Below the pieces are notes generated by a model. It made no database searches, was not told the DNA's origin, and worked only from the letters and a program-made list of their open reading frames with translations. Of a stretch of 54,523 nucleotides of DNA, positions 1 to 8,277 are shown piece after piece; the stretch's first letter is position 1; every line of letters begins with the position of its first letter. Position numbers and translations under genes: made by a program. Source of the stretch: Legionella maceachernii (lineage in GTDB: Bacteria; Pseudomonadota; Gammaproteobacteria; Legionellales; Legionellaceae); contig NZ_FUXJ01000011.1 in NCBI RefSeq assembly GCF_900167045.1, positions 55,799 through 110,321 on the forward strand. Direction: 5' to 3'.

Positions 1-1
1 G

Positions 2-574
2 CGTGATGACGATGAGGAGCGCTATGAACGCGGCCGATTAAAAATGCTCGAAGAAAGGAAAAAGCATCCTTTTAGCTTAGATCAGTTACAGTTCCGTTAT
101 TTTAAATCTCCTGCCACTGAAGAGGAGATAGACGCTTTACAAGACTATATTGGTCACCCTTTACCGAAATTATATAAAGAAATTTGCCGTCGTTTTAATG
201 GGGGAAAGCCGAAAATTAATTATTTTAATGACATAGACGGCGACGTAGACCAAATTGGTTATTTTGAGCAAGTTACCAAAAAAGGAGAAGAAGGTTATAC
301 CATTTGGAATGTAATGAAAAATTTTAGTGCTGCGTTAAAAAGGGATGAATTACCGTTTGCTAGCGATAGCTTAACGCAAAGTATTTTTTACCTAAAATGG
401 GTGGGTGAAAACGTACAAGTTTGGCGCCTTTTCTATGGTGCATTAGCCTATGCAGTAGATCCCTATGATGACGATGATGAAGACGATGACAATTACAAGC
501 CTAAATATGTGCATGTATTAATCAATGAATCCTTTGAGGCGTTTCTGGAGACTTTGTATGCAGTCGAAGAATGA
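2..574 (+). CDS. SUKH (SMI1/KNR4) family protein, probable immunity protein, 5' end cut by window
   Basis: The frame is open from base 2. The codons before the first ATG (base 44) read as a charged, plausible protein sequence and that ATG has no Shine-Dalgarno, so the true start is probably upstream of the window. The pattern E-E-E-I-x-x-L-(x)n-G-x-P-L-P-x-x-Y-K-x-x-x-x-x-x-N-G-G is the N-terminal signature of the SUKH/SMI1-KNR4 fold. A run of Asp and Glu lies near the C-terminus. SUKH proteins are a major class of immunity proteins that neutralise nuclease toxins in bacterial polymorphic toxin systems. The next gene starts inside this one and carries an HNH-like nuclease motif, which makes a toxin-immunity role likely. 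The function is inferred, not shown. Confidence 0.75.
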   Translation, partial: RDDDEERYERGRLKMLEERKKHPFSLDQLQFRYFKSPATEEEIDALQDYIGHPLPKLYKEICRRFNGGKPKINYFNDIDGDVDQIGYFEQVTKKGEEGYTIWNVMKNFSAALKRDELPFASDSLTQSIFYLKWVGENVQVWRLFYGALAYAVDPYDDDDEDDDNYKPKYVHVLINESFEAFLETLYAVEE

Positions 575-3500
575 TGGCTCTGTTACCCCCTCAAAGGATT
601 ACCCGCTCAAGCCAACTGCCTATAGTAACTATTTTGCAGTCCATCTGGATGAAGATGATTATGGTAAATCCCCAGCAAAGCATAATGCAATATGCAATCA
701 ACAGTTGTTAGTCCATTTAGAAGAATTAAGTGCAGAAGGAATTGAACTTTGTGAAATAGTGAGTAATGCTGAGCTAATAAACGCTATTAAAAAAAATCCA
801 CAGGAATCTCCCGATGAACGCCTAACTTGGCATCACTGTCATAGCAAGACCACCTTTGGTAATCAGCAAGGGCTTATGCACTTAGTCCCTCGAGGACAAC
901 ATGAAGAGAAGAATTTTGGTGAGGTTTTTCATGTCTCAAAAAAAGGGGGCTATCATGAGTGGGCAGTGCCAAATGGAGCACCCGAACGTAAGCGTAAGGG
1001 CTATCCACCTAAGGTATCTGAAAACGACATCAAAACATTGCCTGTCGACAAACTTGGCCCGGCTATATTGGTGGCTGTTGGAACTAATGACCATAAGAAA
1101 CTGAATTTGGTGTTAGCGCGAGCAAGGGAACTTAAACTTTCTGAAGAGGCATTAACCGCCCTGGTAACGCAAAATTATTCGGTAGGCTTTCGTAACAGAC
1201 AAGAAAACCTGCTTCACTTAGCGACTGCGCATGGCAATTTGTCACTTATAAATCCGTTGTTAACCTACTTCACTAAGCTTCCCAATTTTTCTCGATTAGT
1301 TGATTCAAAAGGTAATACTGCGGCCCACATTGCTGCTGGGCGTAACCGTAAAGAGGCTCTCGAAAAATTAGCCGAGCTGGATATCGATTTATCGATAAGA
1401 AATAAAAAGCGGCAAACTGCATATGATCTTGCGCAGGCTAAACACTCAACCGCTTGCATAACTATATTGAGCATAAAATTATCTGCGTCATCCCACAAAG
1501 ATGAAAAAGCAGTATCTCACCATGATACAGGGAGTAGTTCAAGTACTGATCAAGAAAATAGGGCCGATACTGAGAATAAACGAGAGAGGGGTGTTATCGA
1601 TGGTCGTGATCCGTATTTTGTCTATGGGGATAGAGCCAGTCCACGTCCTAAGTTATCCGGATCTACAAGTATTGAAGGTAGAGCAAATAGTGTTTCAACA
1701 GTCACACCTCATAAATCTTTTCGAGAACTTATAAACTACAAACCTACGACTAAATCCGCGGAAACGCAAAATAGCTCCAAAGAAGTAACCCCTCCAGCGC
1801 CACGAAAAACGTTCAGAGAGCTTATTAACTATAAGCCTGTTCCTAAACCTAGTGAGGCACAACAGTCTGAGAAAGAGAAAACTGATACGCCTCGTAAAAC
1901 TTACAGAGAGCTTATCAACTATAAACCTACACCTAAAGATCCTCAAAATACTCCTACGGAAACAACTGCTAGGAGGAAAACCTTTAGAGAGCTTATGAAT
2001 TTACCCCCAATAACCTCTCAGGATGCCCCCAAAATAACCGCTGTTCAACCACGTAAGACTTTTAGAGAGCTTATGAATTTACCTAATTCTATAACCCCAC
2101 AGGAGCCTTCCAAAGAAACCGCTGCCCAACGGCGTAAGACTTTTAGAGAGCTTATGAATTTACCTAATTCTATAACCCCACAGGAGCCCTCCAAAGAAAC
2201 TGCTGTCCAACCACGTAAGACTTTTAAGGAACTTATTAACTATAAGCCATCTAAGCCGACAGAGACTGAGCAAAGCTCTGCTTCTCAATTTTCGGCAAAA
2301 AAAGCAGTCAGGCCTGAAGGAAAAAACAAAGCTGTAAAACAACAGGAGGAGGCTCAAAACTCGCTTACGGGCAGGCCTAAGTCTAACGAGAAAAAAACAT
2401 TTAAAGATTCTTATATCAAGATTTTATCTAAAACTAGCCCTGAGAGTTCTAAAGGGAAATCTAAGCCGGATCAGAGCAATCAACATGTGCACGTGGAGCA
2501 GCAACAACAAATTATAAGAGTTCGCCACGCACAACAGCAAAGACCGCAGCCGGCTCAAAACCGGCAGCAAGAGCAAAAAGAAACACAGCAACAGACTCAA
2601 CGGCAAGACCGACAACGCGTTCTGCAGCAAATACAGCAGCGCGCGGCACAGCAGCGGATATTACAACAAGCCCAACAGCGTGCAAACCAGCAAGTGCAAG
2701 AACGCTTGCAACAACAGCCATTGTATCGGGCTCAACAGCAAGCCCAGCAAAGACTTGAACAGCAAAAACAGCAGCGGGTTGAGCAGCAAGCCCAACCAAG
2801 AAATCAGAACCAAACACAACAGCATGCTCAAAAATCTGAGCACCAGGTTGCGCATATTCAACACCAAGTACAGCAGCGTGCAGAACAGCAGCGGATTTTA
2901 CAACAGGCGCAACAGCGTGCGGCACAACAAATACAACACCGGTTACAGCAGCAGCCATTGTATCGAGCACAACAACAAGCCCAGCAAAGGCTACAACAGC
3001 AAGGACAGCAGCAGCGGCAGCAGCAACAAGCTCTACAAAGAAACCAAAATCAGTTACAGCAACGATTGCAGCAGCAGGCCCAGCAGCGCGTTCAGCAGCA
3101 GGCCCAACAACGTTCTCAGCAGCAGGTCCAGCAACGATTACAGCAGCAGGCTCAGCAACGTGCCCAGCAGCAGGCCCAGCAACGTGCCCAGCAGCAGGCC
3201 CAGCAACGTGCCCAGCAGCAGGCCCAGCAACAAGCTCAGCAACGCGCCCAGCAGCAAGCCCAGCAACGCGCCCAGCAGCAAGCCCAGCAACGCGCTCAGC
3301 AGCAAGCCCAGCAACGCGCCCAGCAGCAGGCCCAGCAACGCGCCCAGCAGCAGGCTCAGCAACGTGCCCAGCAGCAGGCTCAGCAACGTGCCCAGCAACG
3401 AGCTCAACAGCAGCAGGCCCAGCAACGTCAGCAAGCCCAGCAACGCGCTCAGGAGCAGGCTCAGCAACGCGCTCAGGAGCAAGCCCGGCAACGCGCTCAG

Positions 3501-3680
3501 GAGCAAGCCCGGCAACGCGCGCAGGAGCAAGCCCGGCAACGCGCTCAGCAGCAGGCCCAGCAACGCGCCCAGCAGCAGGCCCAGCAACGCGCCCAGCAGC
3601 AAGCCCAGCAACGCGCCCAGCAACAGGCAGCAGCTCAACGAGCAGCCCAGCAAGCAGCTCGCGCACCCTTCCGGCGCTAG
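558..3680 (+). CDS. WHH-type HNH nuclease-like / ankyrin-repeat / Q-rich tail protein, candidate toxin or effector
   Basis: The reading frame opens at base 525, but the ATG at 558 has GGAG seven bases upstream and is preferred. It overlaps the SUKH gene by 17 bases. Residues numbered from 525: W102-H103-H104, then G-L-M-H-L-V-P-R-G-Q-H ending at H126, then F-H-x-x-x-K-G-G-Y-H-E-W. This is the layout of the WHH family of the HNH/Endo VII nuclease superfamily. About 165-320 holds ankyrin-like helices (N-L-L-H-L-A, N-T-A-A-H-I-A-A). About 397-575 holds seven copies of (R)K-T-F-R-E-L-(I/M)-N with Y-K-P or L-P. From about 665 to the end is Q/A/R low complexity. No signal peptide, PAAR or RHS region is visible. 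The nuclease lies at the N-terminus, unlike classical polymorphic toxins. The order SUKH then nuclease suggests a toxin-immunity unit or an effector with its antidote. The tail may be length-variable. Confidence 0.8.
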   Translation: MQSKNDGSVTPSKDYPLKPTAYSNYFAVHLDEDDYGKSPAKHNAICNQQLLVHLEELSAEGIELCEIVSNAELINAIKKNPQESPDERLTWHHCHSKTTFGNQQGLMHLVPRGQHEEKNFGEVFHVSKKGGYHEWAVPNGAPERKRKGYPPKVSENDIKTLPVDKLGPAILVAVGTNDHKKLNLVLARARELKLSEEALTALVTQNYSVGFRNRQENLLHLATAHGNLSLINPLLTYFTKLPNFSRLVDSKGNTAAHIAAGRNRKEALEKLAELDIDLSIRNKKRQTAYDLAQAKHSTACITILSIKLSASSHKDEKAVSHHDTGSSSSTDQENRADTENKRERGVIDGRDPYFVYGDRASPRPKLSGSTSIEGRANSVSTVTPHKSFRELINYKPTTKSAETQNSSKEVTPPAPRKTFRELINYKPVPKPSEAQQSEKEKTDTPRKTYRELINYKPTPKDPQNTPTETTARRKTFRELMNLPPITSQDAPKITAVQPRKTFRELMNLPNSITPQEPSKETAAQRRKTFRELMNLPNSITPQEPSKETAVQPRKTFKELINYKPSKPTETEQSSASQFSAKKAVRPEGKNKAVKQQEEAQNSLTGRPKSNEKKTFKDSYIKILSKTSPESSKGKSKPDQSNQHVHVEQQQQIIRVRHAQQQRPQPAQNRQQEQKETQQQTQRQDRQRVLQQIQQRAAQQRILQQAQQRANQQVQERLQQQPLYRAQQQAQQRLEQQKQQRVEQQAQPRNQNQTQQHAQKSEHQVAHIQHQVQQRAEQQRILQQAQQRAAQQIQHRLQQQPLYRAQQQAQQRLQQQGQQQRQQQQALQRNQNQLQQRLQQQAQQRVQQQAQQRSQQQVQQRLQQQAQQRAQQQAQQRAQQQAQQRAQQQAQQQAQQRAQQQAQQRAQQQAQQRAQQQAQQRAQQQAQQRAQQQAQQRAQQQAQQRAQQRAQQQQAQQRQQAQQRAQEQAQQRAQEQARQRAQEQARQRAQEQARQRAQQQAQQRAQQQAQQRAQQQAQQRAQQQAAAQRAAQQAARAPFRR
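1713..2250 (+). repeat. Seven KTFRELIN-type peptide repeats inside the nuclease-ankyrin gene
   Basis: Seven copies of a short motif recur about every 25-35 codons: K-S-F-R-E-L-I-N-Y-K-P, K-T-F-R-E-L-I-N-Y-K-P, K-T-Y-R-E-L-I-N-Y-K-P, three K-T-F-R-E-L-M-N-L-P forms, and K-T-F-K-E-L-I-N-Y-K-P. They are separated by P/S/T/E/Q-rich spacers. The motif is conserved while the spacers vary, as expected for an array of short linear binding motifs on a disordered linker. Two adjacent units, including their spacers, are nearly identical, which indicates recent duplication. Confidence 0.85.
2520..3660 (+). repeat. Q/A/R low-complexity tail; 24-bp tandem units, densest at 3060-3640
   Basis: The 3' third of the gene encodes Q-Q-R-A-Q-Q-Q-A type repeats built from 12- and 24-bp units such as CAGCAACGCGCCCAGCAG. 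The units are almost identical between about 3150 and 3640. Because the periods are multiples of three, all other frames are also open here and produce long false ORFs. The tract should be prone to slippage. Confidence 0.9.
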
Positions 3681-3760
3681 GAGATCTATGCCCAATTTGT
3701 TTGTTATTTTTACCTAGAAGGTATCCGCTGAGAAACCACACAGCTGCTTGATGTTGAGCG

Positions 3761-4261
3761 CTAATCTTTTGTCAATAATCGATTAGCGAAAGCAATAGCC
3801 AAGACAGAAAGTAGCAGCGTTAGGTGAATGACCACTTGCCACATGACGGTAAAATTAGTTTGTTTTGTGGGATCAATGAAGGTTCTCAATAGGTGAATAG
3901 AAGAAATCCCAATTAGGGCGAGGGCAAGCTTAATCTTCATTGCCCCCGCGTCCAGATGGTCGAGCCATTCAGGTTGGTCTGGATGGGTTTCTAGCTCAAG
4001 GCGGGAGACAAACGTTTCATAACCACCAAGGACCACCATGATGAGCAAATTGGCAATCATCACGACGTCAATTAAGTCCAGGACACCGAGCATAATATGC
4101 GTGTCATCAAACCCATTGATATTGGTAACGAGATGAAATAACTCGATGACGTAACGGTAAACATAGGCCGCTAAAATAATTAAAAGGCCGATATAGAGAG
4201 GTAGCTGTAACCAGCGCCCCATAAAAAAGCCATGACCGATAATTGTTTTGAGTTTATTCAT
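3761..4261 (-). CDS. yqhA: YqhA / UPF0114 family inner-membrane protein
   Basis: A 166-residue protein with about four hydrophobic segments (roughly residues 18-40, 60-85, 108-128 and 140-162). It has the UPF0114 sequence pattern, including the first loop R-Y-V-I-E-L-F-H, the D-x-x-D-V-V-M-I-A-N-L-L-I-M-V-V-L-G-G-Y-E segment and a late I-H-L-L-R-T-F motif. Its length fits the family (E. coli YqhA is about 164 residues). The molecular role of the family is not established. It converges with the long effector-like gene on the left and lies downstream of the Dus gene on the same strand, 52 bases away, so the two could share a transcript. Confidence 0.88.
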   Translation of the reverse strand: MNKLKTIIGHGFFMGRWLQLPLYIGLLIILAAYVYRYVIELFHLVTNINGFDDTHIMLGVLDLIDVVMIANLLIMVVLGGYETFVSRLELETHPDQPEWLDHLDAGAMKIKLALALIGISSIHLLRTFIDPTKQTNFTVMWQVVIHLTLLLSVLAIAFANRLLTKD

Positions 4262-4313
4262 TCATTGTCCTGTTGGTGTGCAGACTTGTTTCATAAAGAG
4301 CATAACCAAGGCA

Positions 4314-5288
4314 TTATGCCTCCTCGCTCAGGTTAGTCAATAGATCCTTTAGCCATTGCTCGATTTGCGCAAATTGATCCAGTTGATAAAAGCCTTGTAA
4401 ATGACTCGCGCTCAGTTGGCTTTTGAAATAATAACGCACCAGGGATTTACTTTGTAATAAAGCTTTATGCTCATTTTCTAAAAGGGCTAATCCTTGCAGG
4501 TGCTGCATGAAAAGCCTAAGTTGCTCAGCCGTATTCACTTGCATGGGCTCATCGTTGAGCAATGCTTGATACAGCCACGGTTTGCCAGTTCCAGCACGGG
4601 CAATCATGAAAGCATCACAGTGAGTTTGCTTAAGCGCTTCGTTTATACTGAAGCGATCACAAAAGTCACCATTAGCAATAACAGGGATGTTTAAGTGTTG
4701 TTTTATTTTGGCGATTTGGATTAGGTTGTTGGCTTTATCGTAATCGTCATTCCAACGCCTACCATGGATAATTACTGCGTCTGCACCGGCATCGGCAACT
4801 CGTTTCGCAAGCTCAAAATCCAAAGGGTTACCCAAAATGCGAAGTTTTACCGTTAATGGGATTTTAATCGCTTTACGTATCGAGCTTACGATTTCTGCGA
4901 GCTGTTCTGGTTCTTCAAGTAGAGCACTACCCGCGCCTTTTTTACGAATCTTTCCTTTAGGACAGCCGCAATTCACATCAATGAGATCAGCACCGATTTC
5001 CTCAAGACGCGCTGCTGCTTGTGCCATAATTAAAGGATCCGTACCGGCAATCTGATAGCAAAGCGTTTTTTCTTTTTCTCCGCGATGCAAGTAGCGAGAA
5101 TGTAGCGGGTGTTTATGGACCACATCATGGGCTGAAATCATTTCTGAAACAGAGTAAGCGGGAGGTGTGAATTGATAAAAGAGCTCTCTGAAGGGAGCAC
5201 AGCTAAATCCGGCAAGTGGCCCTTGAATGAGGCGATGGGTTAGGTTGAGTGAACCAAGCGTCCATGGGCTGTGGAAGAAAGACGTCAT
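4314..5288 (-). CDS. tRNA-dihydrouridine synthase (Dus family)
   Basis: FMN-dependent enzyme that reduces uridines in tRNA loops to dihydrouridine. Family features seen: N-terminal Q-G-P-L-A-G-F-S-C-A-P-F-R, an active-site segment D-V-N-C-G-C-P-K-G-K-I-R-K-K-G-A-G-S-A-L-L with the catalytic Cys in N-C-G-C-P, V-K-L-R-I-L-G, I-I-H-G-R-x-W, P-V-I-A-N-G-D-F and F-M-I-A-R-A-G-x-G-K-P-W. At 324 residues it has normal Dus length. The subfamily (DusA, B or C) was not assigned with confidence, so no symbol is given. A minus-strand GGGGTATAAT box lies about 40 bases upstream of the ATG, in the spacer shared with the divergent HEPN-like gene. Confidence 0.88.
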   Translation of the reverse strand: MTSFFHSPWTLGSLNLTHRLIQGPLAGFSCAPFRELFYQFTPPAYSVSEMISAHDVVHKHPLHSRYLHRGEKEKTLCYQIAGTDPLIMAQAAARLEEIGADLIDVNCGCPKGKIRKKGAGSALLEEPEQLAEIVSSIRKAIKIPLTVKLRILGNPLDFELAKRVADAGADAVIIHGRRWNDDYDKANNLIQIAKIKQHLNIPVIANGDFCDRFSINEALKQTHCDAFMIARAGTGKPWLYQALLNDEPMQVNTAEQLRLFMQHLQGLALLENEHKALLQSKSLVRYYFKSQLSASHLQGFYQLDQFAQIEQWLKDLLTNLSEEA

Positions 5289-5329
5289 TTGCGGATAACA
5301 ACAAGATGAAAAGAGCTAAGATTGCTAGT

Positions 5330-5339
5330 ATTATACCCC
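5330..5339 (-). promoter_or_regulatory. Probable -10 box of the Dus gene
   Basis: On the minus strand the spacer reads GGGGTATAAT, a perfect TATAAT hexamer with a G-rich extension, about 40 bases before the Dus ATG. No good -35 hexamer is visible at 17 bases, so this would be an extended -10 type promoter. A similar G-rich TATAAT occurs upstream of other genes in the window. Confidence 0.5.
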
Positions 5340-5363
5340 GCTCTTTGTGTTTTTAGGTTAATA

Positions 5364-5807
5364 ATGGATAAAAAATATTATTCCCCTTTAGAGCTAATTA
5401 AAATCGCTACTCAGCACGCGTACTGCGCTGAGCACTTATTGCTTGATAATGCGGAAATAACCCTTTCTGGTCGTGGTGTGGTTGATACATTGAGCCCGTT
5501 TACCTCACTGATGTATTTAGCGTTTGAATTAACCCTGAAGGCCTACTTATTACATGACTACAAGACGAATAATCAGCATAAAAATTTACTTGAATTGCTT
5601 GCTCTAAGTCCCGAGTTAGGATTGTCTAATCAGGATATTCACTTATTAAAAAAATTATCTCGACAATATGCATTTCGTAAAGGTATCGATTATGAATTAT
5701 GGGATGACAGACAACAATTACAAGTTTTTTGTGCGGAGATTATTGAGCTATATGAGCGTTTACAAGAGTTGATGCCTTTAGAATTGCAGAAGGATTATCA
5801 TCAATAG
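5364..5807 (+). CDS. HEPN-like helical protein
   Basis: A 147-residue all-helical protein. The reading frame extends upstream to 5322, but the ATG at 5364, preceded by TTTAGG, gives the natural start M-D-K-K-Y-Y-S-P-L-E-L. The segment S-P-F-T-S-L-M-Y-L-A-F-E-L-T-L-K-A-Y-L-L, followed by a H-K-N-L-L-E-L-L turn, resembles the HEPN-type helical bundle in which E-L-x-L-K-A-x-L is followed by H-x-L. A possible RX4-6H RNase motif is not clear. HEPN proteins occur in toxin-antitoxin, abortive infection and housekeeping contexts. No MNT partner lies next to it, so a function cannot be assigned. It is divergent from the Dus gene. Confidence 0.6.
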   Translation: MDKKYYSPLELIKIATQHAYCAEHLLLDNAEITLSGRGVVDTLSPFTSLMYLAFELTLKAYLLHDYKTNNQHKNLLELLALSPELGLSNQDIHLLKKLSRQYAFRKGIDYELWDDRQQLQVFCAEIIELYERLQELMPLELQKDYHQ

Positions 5808-5882
5808 ACGCTTCCTTGCCCTACGCTTGGCATTCCTCTGGTTTCACGCTAGGATAGTATTTTTGTGCACAAGGTATGATGA

Positions 5883-6878
5883 ATGGAGCAGTTAGATCTT
5901 GGTTCAACGCAAACAGTTCAACAGCAGTTTTTGCAATTAAGCGATTATCTTAATAGCCGAATCCTTGGACAAAAAGGGTTAGTTTCGCGATTGCTTATCG
6001 CTTTACTCGCGGACGGCCATTTATTAGTTGAAGGCGCCCCTGGACTTGCAAAAACGCGTGCTGTTAAAGAACTTTCTTCAGTGATTGAAGGTGATTTTCA
6101 TCGGATTCAGTTTACCCCTGATTTATTGCCTGGTGATTTGACGGGTACGGACGTGTATCACCCTGAAAACAGCTCTTTTGTTTTTCAACCTGGTCCTATT
6201 TTTCATCATCTTATTCTTGCTGATGAAATTAATCGTGCGCCTGCGAAAGTGCAATCCGCATTATTAGAAGCAATGGCAGAACGACAAGTGACTATAGGAG
6301 GCAAGACTTACCCTCTCCCCGAGCTTTTTTTAGTCATGGCAACGCAAAACCCCATTGAGCAAGAAGGAACCTATCCCTTACCTGAAGCTCAGCTTGATCG
6401 GTTTTTAATGTATGTCCGTATTGGTTATCCCGATGCACGGGTGGAATATGATATTTTGACCTTGGCGAGACGAGAAGCAGCAGGGGATGAAGGGAAAGAA
6501 TCGGCTACAATTAAGCCTCTCAAGCAAGTGACCTTATTTGAAGCAAGACGCCAGGTCTTGCAAGTTCACACCAGTGAAGCTTTGGAAAATTATCTAGTGC
6601 AATTGGTTGTCGCTACACGAAATCCTGCGGTTTATAGCGATGAGCTTGCGCGTTGGTTGCGATTTGGAGCAAGCCCCCGTGCAACGATAGCGCTTGATCG
6701 TTGTGCTAAGGCACATGCTTGGTTAGCAGGGCGCAATTATGTGACGCCTGAAGATATTCATGTGATTGCTCATGATGTGCTACGCCACCGTATTCTGCTG
6801 AGCTTTGAAGCAGAGGCAGAAGGAGTGAATAGCGATGATTTTATCAATTCATTATTACGTTTAGTTGCTGTACCTTAG
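5883..6878 (+). CDS. MoxR-type AAA+ ATPase
   Basis: First gene of a seven-gene Bat-type operon. At 331 residues it has normal MoxR length. Walker A is G51-A-P-G-L-A-K-T58. Walker B is L-I-L-A-D-E-I-N-R-A-P-A-K-V-Q-S-A-L-L-E-A-M, the MoxR hallmark. Sensor 1 is M-A-T-Q-N-P-I-E-Q-E-G-T-Y-P-L-P-E-A-Q-L-D-R-F, and the C-terminal lid contains G-A-S-P-R. MoxR ATPases act with VWA-domain proteins as chaperone-like assembly or maturation machines. The DUF58 gene follows after nine bases. Two other reasons support this function: the two VWA proteins encoded downstream and the conserved order of the whole cluster. Confidence 0.95.
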   Translation: MEQLDLGSTQTVQQQFLQLSDYLNSRILGQKGLVSRLLIALLADGHLLVEGAPGLAKTRAVKELSSVIEGDFHRIQFTPDLLPGDLTGTDVYHPENSSFVFQPGPIFHHLILADEINRAPAKVQSALLEAMAERQVTIGGKTYPLPELFLVMATQNPIEQEGTYPLPEAQLDRFLMYVRIGYPDARVEYDILTLARREAAGDEGKESATIKPLKQVTLFEARRQVLQVHTSEALENYLVQLVVATRNPAVYSDELARWLRFGASPRATIALDRCAKAHAWLAGRNYVTPEDIHVIAHDVLRHRILLSFEAEAEGVNSDDFINSLLRLVAVP

Positions 6879-6887
6879 GGTTTTACT

Positions 6888-7796
6888 ATGACTGAAGGGA
6901 TTACTGTCCAACTTGATGAGTTAATTGCTCTGAGGCGGTATGCGCAAAGAGTAAATTATAAGCCCGCTGGCAAAGCGATGCGTGCGGGTAATCATCTTTC
7001 TAAATTGCGCGGTCGAGGGATGGACTTTGCTGAAGCACGCAATTATCAAGCGGGCGACGAAATCCGCCATATGGAATGGCGGGTCACTGCACGCACTGGA
7101 CGTCCACACGTCAAGCTCTACCAGGAAGAAAGAGAACGTCCAGTTGTCATTTTGAGCGATTTCAATCCGACGATGTTTTTTGGGACGCGATTGGCATTTA
7201 AATCAGTAACCGCCGCTCGCTTAGCCGCAATGATTGCCTGGACTGCGATAAAGCAAGGCGATCGAGTGGGGGGACTGTTGTTCTCAGCAAAAGCACATAA
7301 CGAATTTACTCCACGCAGCCGCGAAATGGGAGTATTGCCGCTATTAGCGTCGTTAAGTCACTACACAAACAACGGCATATTAACGAATGATCATGCTAAG
7401 CCTTTAAGTGAAGCGTTAATTCGCGTTCGTCGAGTGACTCGTCCTGGAAGCATTTTGGTTCTCATCAGTGATTTTTACAATATGGATCCAGACAGCGAGC
7501 AACATTTAAGCCGGTTGCGTTCACACAATGATCTATTGGTGTATCATGTTTGCGATCCTTTGGAACTTTCGCCTCCAAAGCCGCAATATTATGCGATTAC
7601 TGATGGCGAGCAAGAATTTTTACTGGATACCACAATGGCTGACGTCACCAAAGCCTATAAAAGCTATTGCGAAGAGCGAATGGCCACTGTACAAGCCCAA
7701 TTCAAGCGATTGCAAATCCAATATGTGCAATTAACCGCGGAAACGAATTTACCTCAATTAGTGCGTCAGACTTTTCCTAGGAGGTCGCGTGGCTGA
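6888..7796 (+). CDS. DUF58 domain protein of the MoxR-Bat operon
   Basis: A 302-residue protein with the DUF58 core G-R-G-M-D-F-A-E-A-R-N-Y-Q-A-G-D-E-I-R-H (residues about 42-61) followed by M-E-W-R-V-T-A-R-T-G-R-P-H-V-K, then a degenerate VWA-like half (V-V-I-L-S-D-F, later L-V-L-I-S-D-F). DUF58 proteins almost always follow moxR and are thought to be partners of the ATPase, though their biochemical role is unknown. There is no clear membrane anchor. The start is an ATG nine bases after the moxR stop, with TAGGG upstream. The gene overlaps the next by eight bases. Confidence 0.93.
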   Translation: MTEGITVQLDELIALRRYAQRVNYKPAGKAMRAGNHLSKLRGRGMDFAEARNYQAGDEIRHMEWRVTARTGRPHVKLYQEERERPVVILSDFNPTMFFGTRLAFKSVTAARLAAMIAWTAIKQGDRVGGLLFSAKAHNEFTPRSREMGVLPLLASLSHYTNNGILTNDHAKPLSEALIRVRRVTRPGSILVLISDFYNMDPDSEQHLSRLRSHNDLLVYHVCDPLELSPPKPQYYAITDGEQEFLLDTTMADVTKAYKSYCEERMATVQAQFKRLQIQYVQLTAETNLPQLVRQTFPRRSRG

Positions 7797-8277
7797 GTCA
7801 CAAGCTGTGTTGGCAAAACTACACGATATCCATCTTCCTGCCCCTATTGGCTGGTGGCCTTTGGCACCCGGTTGGTATTTTTTGCTATTGTTAGGATTGA
7901 TCCTCATTGCGTTGGGCATTTATTTCATCCGGCGCCAGTACATCCATGGACAAGCAAAGCGTCAGGCTTTGAAATTGCTTGAAATGTATGAACAAGAATA
8001 TCGGCGTGAACAGAATAGTCAGGTGAGCAGTATGAAAGTTTCTGAGCTCTTGCGTCGTGTAGCGCTAGTTTATTTTCCTAGAGAAGAAGTGGCCAGTTTG
8101 CAGGGCGAGGCTTGGCTTGAATTTTTAAACAAGACGTCGAAAGGCATTGATTTTACCAAATTACGCCACTATTTATTGGACATTCCTTATCAACCGGCCA
8201 CTGATATTGATTTACAACCCTTATTCCAATCGGCAAAGGCATGGATAAAACAGCGAGGTACACCATGTTCGAGCTAA
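7789..8277 (+). CDS. DUF4381 membrane protein of the Bat operon
   Basis: A 162-residue protein with the DUF4381 opening L-x-D-I-H-L-P-A-P-I-G-W-W-P-L-A-P-G-W-Y, one membrane span at about residues 25-47, and a cytoplasmic helical tail. The start is a GTG overlapping the DUF58 gene by eight bases. A strong AGGAGGT ribosome site three bases upstream fixes this start. In Bat clusters this small membrane protein sits between DUF58 and BatA. It probably helps assemble the membrane complex, but no direct function is known. It overlaps batA by 13 bases, which suggests translational coupling. Confidence 0.9.
   Translation: MAESQAVLAKLHDIHLPAPIGWWPLAPGWYFLLLLGLILIALGIYFIRRQYIHGQAKRQALKLLEMYEQEYRREQNSQVSSMKVSELLRRVALVYFPREEVASLQGEAWLEFLNKTSKGIDFTKLRHYLLDIPYQPATDIDLQPLFQSAKAWIKQRGTPCSS

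Noticed and set aside
3060-3640. Possible CRISPR array
   Set aside because: The repeats are contiguous codon repeats with no unique spacers and lie within a coding frame; no cas gene is present.
2512-3741. 409-residue minus-strand ORF and other long ORFs opposite the Q-rich tail
   Set aside because: They are shadows of in-frame 12/24-bp repeats, with alanine/valine/glycine low complexity and no ribosome site.
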